Shown here: piece by piece, positions 19,723-27,867 of the stretch
Position numbering within the stretch: position 1 is the first letter of the stretch
Layout: each line of letters begins with the position of its first letter
NCBI GenBank assembly: GCA_025399215.1
Contig: MU621313.1
Coordinates: forward strand, 1-27,867
Source of the DNA: Globomyces pollinis-pini
Taxonomy: Eukaryota; Chytridiomycota; Chytridiomycetes; Rhizophydiales; Globomycetaceae
Length of the DNA stretch: 27,867 nt
Direction of reading: 5' to 3'
Translations under genes and position numbers: made by a program
Notes under the pieces: generated by a model
Databases searched by the model: none
What the model was told of the DNA's origin: nothing
What the model saw: only the letters and a program-made list of their open reading frames with translations

Positions 19723-20277
19723 ATGAATCCTAACGAAGAAAATATCGAATTTAATGTATCTGGAGGAACCAACTACCTCTGTGGTATATACTCATGTGTC
19801 ATGTTATGGACATGTATTGGTATACCATGTATTCCTTGTGCCAGTTATTGTGCAAACCAAACAATGAAAAATCAAATATGTTCGGTTGATGATAAAAGAA
19901 TTCATTACAAAAGTGGTTGGATAAACAAAGAAGACAAGTACATTCCATTGGATCGAGTACAAGATATCAATATCCAACGAGGATTATTTGCAAGAATGAT
20001 GGGAGTTGCTAATATTGCCATTCAAACTGCAGGTGCCGGAAATGGAGAAGGAAGAGCAGAAGCGACTTTAATCGCACCTACCAATCCTGATCTTGTTCGA
20101 GATTTGATTGTTATGAAAAGAGATCAATTGGTGTTGGGTGGAAATGGAATGCTTAGTGGTGGTGGAATTGATTCTATGGTTCAACCAAAATCAAATCCTA
20201 TCATGGCTACTGATTTAAATGAAATCAAGAATGCGGTCCTGAGAATGGAACAATTGATGCAAGACAAAAAACAGTGA
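19723..20277 (+). CDS. Bacterial-type PH domain (bPH_2/DUF304-like) protein, copy 1
   Basis: Intronless, 184 residues. The first 50 residues contain a Cys-rich, moderately hydrophobic segment (about residues 18-45: LCGIYSC, CIPCASYC), which may be a membrane hairpin or a lipidated surface. The central part matches the bPH_2 pattern known from bacterial YdbS-type proteins: DDKRIHYKSGWINKEDKYIP, LDRVQDINIQRGLFARMMGV, a beta strand with an AGAGNGEGR loop, then LIAPTNPDLVRDLIV. A flexible tail and a short C-terminal helix (NEIKNAVLRMEQLMQDKK) follow. Function is unknown; such domains often sit at membranes. It is the first of a tandem pair with the gene 323 bp downstream. AATAAA at 20296-20301. 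Confidence 0.82.
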   Translation: MNPNEENIEFNVSGGTNYLCGIYSCVMLWTCIGIPCIPCASYCANQTMKNQICSVDDKRIHYKSGWINKEDKYIPLDRVQDINIQRGLFARMMGVANIAIQTAGAGNGEGRAEATLIAPTNPDLVRDLIVMKRDQLVLGGNGMLSGGGIDSMVQPKSNPIMATDLNEIKNAVLRMEQLMQDKKQ

Positions 20278-20600
20278 TGATTTTAAGTTTTTATGAATAA
20301 AAAAACACCTTTTGATGTCTAGTTTAACAATTGGAAGAAATGAAACCTATCAAATTACGCGATGCCATAATGCCATAGTATCTATTTGAGTAACCAAGAT
20401 ATAGGGTGGTTCACCAAAAGCATGCGATTACACTTAGCGTAACCTAACGCTGTGTCTTTCGATCATCTTTCGGTCGGTTAAATTGATTTATGGGTTTCAT
20501 TAATGGCTCAAATGGTATTAATTCTTGGGTTTCATCAATGAGTCAGTATTGTGAAACAAAGTAAAACTATTCAAGTCATTAAGGATGAACTGTTACCAAA
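20278..20600. promoter_or_regulatory. Spacer between the two bPH genes, promoter of copy 2
   Basis: Contains the poly(A) signal of copy 1 and two imperfect copies of a GGGTTTCATNAATG block (about 20490 and 20528). It is not similar to the promoter of copy 1 by eye. No gene is seen. Confidence 0.4.
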
Positions 20601-21158
20601 ATGAATCCCAACGAAGAAAAAATCGAGTTTAATGTTTCTGGAGGAACGAACTATCTCTGTGGCATATATTCGTTTACAATGTGTTGCTCAATAGTGGCTA
20701 TTCCATGTCTTCCTTGTGTTGGTATTTGTGCAGGTCAAACCATGAAAAACCAAGAATGTACAGTTGATGATAAACGAATTCATTACAAGAGTGGATGGTT
20801 GAACAAGGAAGATAAGTACATACCATTGGATAGGGTACAAGACTTGAATATTCGACGAGGTTGGTTGGCCCGTATAATTGGAGTAGCCAGTATTGATATT
20901 CAAACTGCTGGTGCTGGAGGTGCAGAAGGAAGAGCAGAGGCTACTTTAATTGCACCTACTGATCCAGATGCAGTTCGAGATCTTATTGTCAGAAAACGTG
21001 ATCAGTTAGTGTTAGGTATCCATCCAGCTGTTAAAGGTGGTGGTATTGATTCTGTCAGTCAACCAACATCAAATCCAATCATGGCTACAGATATAAATGA
21101 AATCAAGAGCACTTTACTAAGGATGGAGCAACTTATGCAAGACAAATCGTCCAAATAA
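20601..21158 (+). CDS. Bacterial-type PH domain (bPH_2/DUF304-like) protein, copy 2
   Basis: Intronless, 185 residues, aligned end to end with copy 1 with only one gap. The bPH core is the most conserved part (DDKRIHYKSGW, NKEDKYIPLDRVQD, AEATLIAPT, RDLIV). The N-terminal Cys-rich hydrophobic segment and the loop after the core (GIHPAVKGGGIDSV) diverge most. That pattern fits a maintained duplicate whose membrane-facing part is changing. Both copies keep the C-terminal helix (LLRMEQLMQDK). It is convergent with the reeler gene, 130 bp apart; AATAAA at 21170-21175. Confidence 0.82.
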   Translation: MNPNEEKIEFNVSGGTNYLCGIYSFTMCCSIVAIPCLPCVGICAGQTMKNQECTVDDKRIHYKSGWLNKEDKYIPLDRVQDLNIRRGWLARIIGVASIDIQTAGAGGAEGRAEATLIAPTDPDAVRDLIVRKRDQLVLGIHPAVKGGGIDSVSQPTSNPIMATDINEIKSTLLRMEQLMQDKSSK

Positions 21159-21288
21159 CTCTTAATTTTAATAAACTACTCAGAAAAAATTCCGTGTTTC
21201 TAGTTCGTATCGAATAAGACAAATAATTTAAATTAGTAAAAAGAAGTGATTTGAAATGGAACATAGTTTATTGATAGGGAAGGAACAT

Positions 21289-22248
21289 TTACAACATAAA
21301 CATAAATCCAGCAACGAATGCTATGTAAGACGGAATCAAACCAATATCAGCAGATACAATGGTTCCAGGAGTAGATACTGGGACTTCAGCACTTCCAGTA
21401 GCTTGTGGTGGGCCTTGATCACCATAGAGTCCACCATTTGGAGGTGGGATTGGTACTGCACCAGTTCCATCACTGGAGACTGGTTCTGAGTCTGAAGTAC
21501 CTGGTGCTGGAGCTGGAGCTTGAGATGGCGCCTGTGGTTCATATTGTCCTGTACCAGGATTTGGAGTAGGTGCTGGAGTATTTGGGATAGGTTCATATGA
21601 TGGTTTCTGATAACCGCCTGATGGCTTGTTGTAACCGCCAGTAGGAGGGTACTCTTTTTGTGGTTTAGGTGCTTTGTAAGGTGGTCTGTAAACTGGACCT
21701 GTAGGGCGAGGATTATTCATTCCAGGAGCACAATCGAATGGTAAATCAGGTAAATGATGCCATTTAGGTTTTCCGGTAGCACCATCATCTAAAGATGCAA
21801 TCACAGCATTTAATACTACATTTGGCATGCTACGTTCTTCGACTGAACCAGACCATTGGAAACTTGTGCCAACAGGTACGCGTTTTGGATTAGCATGTGT
21901 AACAGTAGCTTCAAGAGCACCAGTGAAATTGCCAGCTGCACATACCGAAGCAGTTTGAAATTTGAACTTGTTCATATCAAGACCAGAGAATTTCCCTAAA
22001 TGAGCTTTTGGGTTTGCAGAGGATGTAACATAGAGTAACACTCCTTGGAAATCCTTTCTTGTAGGATTTTCCACAGTAAAACTCCACAATCCATTTTTAG
22101 AACTAGCAGTGATTTTATAACCCAAATCTGGAGTTTGAGGACCCATTCCTTTTGTAATTGCTTCATCATTGATAGCACACTTTGGAGCTCCATTAGGTTT
22201 GGAGTAGACTGTATATAGTAAAGTAGATAAAATAAATGACACTTTCAT
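21289..22248 (-). CDS. Secreted reeler-domain protein with Pro-rich stalk and C-terminal hydrophobic tail
   Basis: Intronless, 319 residues. I chose the ATG that starts a signal peptide (MKVSFILSTLLYTVYS); the frame extends 17 residues upstream to another ATG, which would bury the signal. Residues about 17-165 fit the reeler fold: KPNGAPKCA at the mature N-terminus, LWSFTVENPTRKDFQGVLLY (the strand followed by F-x-G-x-L-L typical of reeler), KFKFQTASVC, and the late VPVGTSFQW strand. Residues about 175-290 are low-complexity Pro/Gly/Ser/Thr, a stalk likely to be O-glycosylated. The last 20 residues are hydrophobic (SYIAFVAGFMFML), consistent with a GPI signal or membrane anchor. Ligand is unknown. 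Confidence 0.8.
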   Translation of the reverse strand: MKVSFILSTLLYTVYSKPNGAPKCAINDEAITKGMGPQTPDLGYKITASSKNGLWSFTVENPTRKDFQGVLLYVTSSANPKAHLGKFSGLDMNKFKFQTASVCAAGNFTGALEATVTHANPKRVPVGTSFQWSGSVEERSMPNVVLNAVIASLDDGATGKPKWHHLPDLPFDCAPGMNNPRPTGPVYRPPYKAPKPQKEYPPTGGYNKPSGGYQKPSYEPIPNTPAPTPNPGTGQYEPQAPSQAPAPAPGTSDSEPVSSDGTGAVPIPPPNGGLYGDQGPPQATGSAEVPVSTPGTIVSADIGLIPSYIAFVAGFMFML

Positions 22249-22578
22249 TGGTGTTATTAGAAACCTTGGTTGCGTTTTATACGTATCTGGCTCGTTCATA
22301 AGGCGTATTCCGGAACCTTGCTACTCAGGCTGCTAAAGGGGCTCTTGGGGATGTTTCGCACTTCTTTAACGAATAGAATGATGCACTAAACCGAAAGATG
22401 TTATCCTACAAAATAATTCAAACACTTTGTAATTCGTGTAACTAAAATCTAGGATTTTATTGAAACAACTCTATCTGATATAGACTAACACATGCAATCG
22501 GACAGCCACGATGACGGACAAGAAACATTTCAATGATGTCATGACACATGTAGGCTTTATGGTTGAAGATAAATTTTA
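22249..22578. other. Spacer: 3' flank of the SLF2-like gene and reeler promoter
   Basis: Both flanking genes are on the minus strand. I see no open frame of interest, no tRNA-like cloverleaf and no repeat. Confidence 0.4.
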
Positions 22579-25500
22579 TTAACTGAAGGAAAAGGAATGT
22601 TTGGAGACAAACAGTGGGTTGATAGTGAGTTGAATGACTGTTGCTAACCTCAGCAGTTCATCTTTAACCTTGGAAATTTAATAAGATATCTTTACCATTG
22701 ATCTATCCAAATTGGTCCCACTGCGATCGTCAATCTTGTTATGAAAAGCCCTTAGAAATGTAGCTACTTTTTTGAAACATGACTACAATACGTCATTTTA
22801 AAGAAGCTATGTTACCTGCTGTTGATCTATAGTGTATGCATCAAAAGAATTTCCAAGAATTCTCAACAATTGGTAAGTTTTCATGTAGCTTGATGTTTTT
22901 GCATTAAAGAATTCATTTTCACTAAGTTGATTTATGATTTCTTCCATGTCATGTGTGGTTGACCAAACTGTTGATGGTTTATTCTGGGAAAGCAATACTG
23001 TACATGATAAGTTTTGACTCCACATTCGAAGTCTTTTACAATGTAGAGTCTGTTTACATTTATCCAGAAAGTTAACGAAATGAATGGATATGGAGAAGTT
23101 ATCAAAGAATGTCTGCAATGTGGATCTAAACTTTGGTTCAATCTTCCCCCATGATTCATCCGTTTGAGAATTAATAATTAAAGTGATCAATTCGAATATT
23201 TTATCATTTTGCAAGGAATTTGTTTGTACAGATAATTTGCAAAGATTTGACAATATTTCTGCTGCTGCTTCTCTTTGAGAGTTTAAGTGGTGACTGTATG
23301 ATAAGCAGCCATAAAATTACCTTCTAACAATTATCAGTATTATGTCCAAACAATAGCGCAGTAGTGATAATCTAGTTACAGAAGATGGCCTTTGTGATTT
23401 TTTATCTAAAAATTAATACTATCATGATCCATTTACCAGATTTCACTATATAATTGGATATACTACTTGTATTTGATAAAAATACTTCATTGATGCCAAT
23501 ATCTATCAATTGTTTGTTTAAATCTAGATATCCATATTTTAAATACAAATTTGCATCATATTTATCATTTAATAAATTTTCAATAGCTCTGCTTAAAATT
23601 AGGTTACGTTCAGTGCTTTCGCCACCTGGAGTTAGGGTTTGCATGTTACCAAGTGATATTAGAAATGTTACTAACTCTTTTGATAGAGAAATATACTTTG
23701 CCCGAATAAAAGCATTTAAAATGTTTTGATTTAGTAATGCATAAAATTGTGCAGTGTCCGATTTACACAACTCGAAAAAGTGCTTTACTTTACTGTTTAC
23801 CAACCATTCACTATTGTAAGGATACTCTTTCATCTAGCTATAAGCAATACAGACTTACAACCAAATTTTGGTAAATGGATACAACTTCATATTCCTCCAC
23901 GTCATCATCTTCATTCTATAATTTAAAGCGTAAAATGGTACTTTTTCCATCTCAAGTTCTTCCAACACTAACTCATCTTTTGTTGGTGAAACTTTGGTCA
24001 CATCCTACATGTCAGATTATAAAGAATAACCTGTTGTAAATCTTTTGATAAAGCATCATATTTCTCCATTTGCGATTTGTTTGTTTTGGCAGATTTTACT
24101 AACGATTGTAAACTTTTAACCATATCTCCCATGTCATCAAAATCCTCTTGCATTCTTCCAATCTTTAAATAATTTGGCTTGGTAACTGATTTGGTTGCCG
24201 ATCTCGTAACTCTTTTATGAGTTTCATTTAAAACGGATTGAGGTAAATTTGACAGCAATTCATCATCTGAATCTGAATTATCCATGACATGGTTGTCCGA
24301 CTTTTTGATTGTTGCTGGTGGTTTATATAGCTCTAGAAAATCTTCATCATCAGACAAAAATGGATTTGAAGTGGTGGAGATTGGAACTTCAGCGAAATCA
24401 AGTAAGTCATCTTCGTCAAATGTAATTGACTTACTAATACCGTCTTTAATACTAGTTTGGTGATCTGTTTCATGAACTACAGACTTGTGATTGTCATTTT
24501 CAATTTTTTGCTTTTTTGTTGAAGAATTGAACGATTCCAGAGGGCTTTTTCTTGAATCTTTTTTACGGGGACTGATGGTTTCGAAAAGGTCATCTAAACT
24601 TTCATCCATATTTATTACAGATTTTTTCGATTTCTGCTTGTCTTTGACTGGTGGTCTTTTAGAAGGAGACGGTTCAATCTCAGAAGTCACACATTGTTCA
24701 ATTGAATCTGGTTCCAATGTCGGTGGTCTACTAGATTTCAAATCTTTCTCGGAACTGTCCACCATAGCATTTACTGAACCTGTACTCGAAAAAGTGTCAG
24801 TATTAACCTTGCTAGATTCATTTAAGTTGGTAGCACTTCCGTCACCTGCTCCAGCCATTTTTGAGAACAAGGATCCGTCCGATAACACACCTGAGGTAAC
24901 ATCAGGTTCAATTTCAATATCCACATCAATTATTTCCATACGTGTTGGGGTGCTGACGTTCATTTCGGAAGGAATGATTTTAATACGTTGTGGAGTGTTA
25001 GCTGTCGTTGATTCTGAAGAAACAATCGCACCTAATGCTGAGATTTGCTGCTTATTTTGCTTAATCCCCAAAGGATTTTCTAAGTATTTCTCTGAAATGT
25101 TTTCCTCGTTTTCAATATCCATTACATTAAACTCAGAATTGATAGATTTTTTCCTTGTTAATAATGAATTGTTGTCGGTTTCAACTAATACTGAGGTTTT
25201 GAAATTTCCCCAAGACTTCTTCGAGATTATTATAGAAGGATTATTTTCTTTCCTCTTCTCCATATTTGAAATTTGTAATGGGTTCTTTGTTTTTAAAAAT
25301 TTAAGCTTCTTTGAATCAGTTAAAGGATTTTTAACTGACTTGATTACCAATACTTCATCATTTGGTGGTATCACTGATTGATTAATATCAAAAGACAATA
25401 TACCAGAAGATTTGTTCTTTTTGAACTGGGAAATTTTTGAATAATCATCTTGATCTGTCGGTCTTGATTCATGAAGATCTTTTATACGAGTGCAATCCAA

Positions 25501-26056
25501 CACTTCATTCACTATTTTCTCTAACGTAGATAACTTTGAAGTGTTTACAACACTGTGCAGATTTTGTTCCGAGGTATGCTTCTTTAGGGATCGTGGTGCT
25601 TTTCTGATATGTAACTTTGGTATGATGATTTCGACAGAGTTATGTCGTTTAAATAACGTTCGTTTTTTATCAGCTTTGTCTTGCAATGTGTTGTCGCTGT
25701 ATTGTAATATTTCCTTTGAATTTGACTTGTCTTCTTTCGATGCAGATGTTAATAACTGGCCTGTCCTCTTCGTTTCAGTATTAACACTTGTGGGTATATT
25801 TTTGGTATCCATTGCAATGAATTCACTAGATATTCTCTTATTTCGAACCTTGAACTAAAGAAAGTCAGTAGGATAAATAATACAGGAGTTTTCTCACTCC
25901 CAGTTGGAGTTGTCATTGGCGAATCTGTTCTTGAACGCTGGTCATTTCTAGGAGAATCACTCTCTCTTTTAAAGAAATCGGTTATCTTTGCTGATTTTGT
26001 TACTTTCAACTTTGTCTGCCTATTTGTTATTGGTCTTCATCCTTATCCTACCTCAT
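22579..26056 (-). CDS. SLF2/FAM178-like SMC5/6 localisation factor with CANIN-type C-terminal domain
   Basis: Ten exons (26056-26052, 26019-25884, 25854-24031, 24004-23942, 23915-23859, 23833-23437, 23405-23321, 23293-22816, 22782-22696, 22668-22579) give 1073 residues. The introns are 25-33 nt. Near the N-terminus SAKITDFFKR (residues 11-20) is a PIP-box-like motif lacking the usual Gln; from memory, animal SLF2 has a similar IIDFFK motif there. A long charged Ser-rich disordered region carries acidic patches (FDEDDLLDFAEVP, SDSDDELL). After a short coiled-coil (residues about 625-660), the last 400 residues are all-helical and align in order with my recollection of the CANIN domain of SLF2, including LRMWSQNLSCTVLL and the near-terminal SMVKDELLRLATVI. 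SLF2 recruits SMC5/6 to damaged or foreign DNA. Exon 1 codes only five bases and is the least certain element. Confidence 0.72.
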
Positions 26057-26085
26057 TGAATGAAAGTTAAAAACTTTTTTGTCCA

Positions 26086-26250
26086 GATTCTAACGAAATG
26101 AAGGACTTGGTAAAGCATTAAAATGAACTGCTGGATACTAATTTAAAGAATGAAATTGACTTGTTAAAAGCAAAGTAGCAGTCAGATATTAGAAATCAAT
26201 GGAAGAGTCAGATATTAGAAATCAATGAAGAGTCAGATATTATATAGTAC
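26086..26250 (+). pseudogene. Decayed coiled-coil coding relic
   Basis: One plus-strand frame encodes a heptad-like, Leu/Glu/Lys/Asn-rich chain (SNEMKDLVKH, NELLDTNLKNEIDLLKAK, QILEINEESD) broken by TAA at 26119 and TAG at 26176. It lies between the divergent starts of the SLF2-like and Crinkler-type genes and has no plausible start. It may be a remnant of an older effector or coiled-coil gene; chance is possible but the composition differs from the surrounding spacer. Confidence 0.4.
26180..26242. repeat. 25-26 bp tandem repeat, about 2.5 copies
   Basis: Units at 26180-26205, 26206-26230 and a partial at 26231-26242 are nearly identical, with a one-base indel between the first two. They fall inside the coiled-coil relic. 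Confidence 0.85.
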
Positions 26251-26490
26251 TTCAGGGACATACTTGATTCTAGCACTCTATTTCTTTGGTATCAGTCATG
26301 CAACAGAGTCTCGTGCCAAGCCAAACTAATTCCTAAATATGAGAACTCACATTCATTCATTTTCATACTTTATATCTCTAATATATATTCCATCTATTAT
26401 GCACAGAATATCCTTGACCTTGCATGTATGTATATACGATCCATAGAATATCCTTGTTACTAAATACAATTGAATTTTTTTCCTTTGTTT

Positions 26491-27612
26491 ATGTCCAAAG
26501 TATTTTTGAATGTTCATTACTCTGGAACTGGAACCAGAATAAATGTCGCCAATATGGAAGACTTGAGTGAAGTACAGGTTGCTATCAAGGAAGCTTTTTC
26601 TATTGATATTGGTTTTGGCCTTGTTAACCTCTACGACAAACAGGGGCAGCAAATTACCGATTTAAATGACATCCCTGAAGAATATTACATGAAGTCAAAG
26701 AATGGTGGTCTCTTTCTTGTCGTTCGTACTAGACCACCTTCTAGTCAACCTACTCAATCTGACCTCATCAGAGAAAGCATAACAACGCTTTGGAGAGTTT
26801 CTGGCACTATCTCGAATTCCTTCGCCATAAAAGGCGTTCGTTCTCGTATGTATCGATATGCTGATAACCATCTTGGTTACTACGAATTAGAGCAACCAGC
26901 TTTCTTCTATGTGGAAAGCGAAACCACCCTCAGCGTCAATGTATTATTCAAAACAGAAGAAAACGCCCTTCACTTTGATAGCCACTTAAGAAATGAATCG
27001 TGTATCAACTCTCCTATGAACCACCTGACAATTAATGCCCTAGTTTCTGCAACCTCCACTGCTCAGCTTGGAGAAAGAATCTACTTCAACGACTATATCG
27101 CTGCTGATTCTGATACTCAATCTGTAACAACCATTCAGTTTTCAACCTTCGAAAGCACAAGTGACGAGTTCAAATACCAAAGAATCGAAAGATTGTCAAT
27201 TTTTGGTTCTTGGGGGAAAGCAGAAAGCTGCCACTTAATTCCCTCTTATAGTGAATACGATAAGGACCCAAACAATAGGTTAGCAATGTCAAGGGACCTT
27301 CATGGTTGGTTTATCCACTTAACCACCGACATTCCACTGTTCTATTTGAAAGTCGTCTCTGTTTCTGAATCGGCTATTGTAGAAGGCAGATATAAAGTCG
27401 AACTTGCGGTAGTAGCATTGAATCAAGAATCGGCTAATATGATCTTTTGTCGCTTGATTGAAGACTCGACACCAACAAATGAACCACTCATAATGAATAC
27501 CTCAGTTCACGTGACTAACCCTATTGTATTCCAAAAATGTCTGGAATGGAAAGAGAAGGACACTTTGAAGAAGTGGGCGGATTATTATTCAATGGATTCT
27601 GCTGTCCCGTAA
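26491..27612 (+). CDS. Crinkler (CRN)-type protein: ubiquitin-like header plus HNH nuclease-like C-terminus
   Basis: Intronless, 373 residues, in a region where long genes are cut by many introns. Residues 1-83 form a ubiquitin-like header of the CRN kind: a beta strand start (SKVFLNVHYSG), an acidic helix region, LYDKQGQQITDLNDIPEEYY, and the strand GGLFLVVRTRPPSS that ends CRN headers. The middle (about 95-235) is a mixed alpha/beta region that I do not recognise. The C-terminal part has an HNH-like core: CHLIP (His248), NNRLAMS (Asn261/262) and LHGWF (His271), with H-N-H spacing of 14 and 9. CRN proteins are secreted or host-directed effectors in oomycetes and some early fungi, and many carry nuclease domains. 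No signal peptide is evident, which is common for fungal CRNs. Whether it targets a host or acts internally is unknown. The start is the first ATG of the frame. Confidence 0.78.
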   Translation: MSKVFLNVHYSGTGTRINVANMEDLSEVQVAIKEAFSIDIGFGLVNLYDKQGQQITDLNDIPEEYYMKSKNGGLFLVVRTRPPSSQPTQSDLIRESITTLWRVSGTISNSFAIKGVRSRMYRYADNHLGYYELEQPAFFYVESETTLSVNVLFKTEENALHFDSHLRNESCINSPMNHLTINALVSATSTAQLGERIYFNDYIAADSDTQSVTTIQFSTFESTSDEFKYQRIERLSIFGSWGKAESCHLIPSYSEYDKDPNNRLAMSRDLHGWFIHLTTDIPLFYLKVVSVSESAIVEGRYKVELAVVALNQESANMIFCRLIEDSTPTNEPLIMNTSVHVTNPIVFQKCLEWKEKDTLKKWADYYSMDSAVP

Positions 27613-27867
27613 ACAAAATTTCATAGTATCTCCATTCCAATTTCCTTTAGGTAAAATCAATGGTAAAATATAAATGAGTTTATTACATGCAATATGAGTT
27701 TAGCCAAGAAACCTCCCAATAACTCAGATCTAAATTGCTCATATTTGACCTGAATTACAAATTGTTCTTTTTGAACTCTTATCATTCTAATCTTATGAAT
27801 CTATAAATTAGAGGTATTAAAATGGATATTGTAGATCATAAATATGATCTAAATTCCTTACTAGTGA
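27613..27867. other. 3' flank, no gene recognised
   Basis: Short AT-rich sequence after the Crinkler-type gene. No coding frame or RNA structure is recognised before the window edge. Confidence 0.4.

Noticed and set aside
24491..25381. 296-codon plus-strand ORF
   Set aside because: Antisense to the long disordered exon of the SLF2-like gene; its composition is the mirror of Ser/Asp/Glu/Lys codons.
1..27867. CRISPR arrays, prokaryotic operons, tRNA or rRNA genes, transposons
   Set aside because: No regular spaced repeats, cloverleaf sequences, terminal inverted repeats, transposase or reverse transcriptase motifs were seen on either strand.

Overview
Eukaryotic nuclear DNA, AT-rich and gene-dense, with genes on both strands, no operons and no prokaryotic features. 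I rebuilt spliced models by joining reading frames across GT-AG pairs where protein-family alignment demanded it. Of about 55 introns placed this way, all but four are 24-36 nt long. The gene set fits a flagellated (zoosporic) fungus or a close relative of the chytrid / blastoclad / rozellid / aphelid kind. It holds a TPPP/p25-alpha gene, which in fungi is known from flagellated lineages, a Crinkler-type effector, a GPI-anchored Cys-rich surface protein, an MGAT3-like GT17 enzyme and a reeler-domain protein. I cannot name the species.

Layout. 0-4 kb: a C2H2 zinc-finger regulator (minus) and a poorly resolved stretch with coding-like fragments. 4-9.5 kb: phenylalanyl-tRNA synthetase alpha, a GT17 glycosyltransferase and TPPP (all minus), then 5-hydroxyisourate hydrolase (plus) convergent with a short NAA38/LSMD1 gene (minus). 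9.5-13 kb: a PPR-like mitochondrial protein and a tandem pair of small putative secreted proteins, the first frameshifted. 13-17 kb: a DUF4097-like beta-repeat protein, a GPI-anchored secreted protein, exosome subunit RRP41 and a small protein of unknown family. 17-22 kb: the actin regulator AIP1/WDR1, two tandem bacterial-type PH-domain proteins and a secreted reeler protein. 22.5-26 kb: a large SLF2/CANIN-like SMC5/6 localisation factor. 26-27.9 kb: a decayed coiled-coil relic and an intronless Crinkler-type protein with an HNH nuclease-like C-terminus.

Most genes are unrelated housekeeping units (translation, RNA decay, purine breakdown, actin turnover, genome stability). Two themes recur. 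One is surface or secreted proteins: the GPI protein, the reeler protein, the tandem secreted pair and the Crinkler protein. The other is extreme intron reduction, with coding exons as small as 5, 11, 13, 16, 18, 24 and 25 nt that ordinary ORF calling misses.
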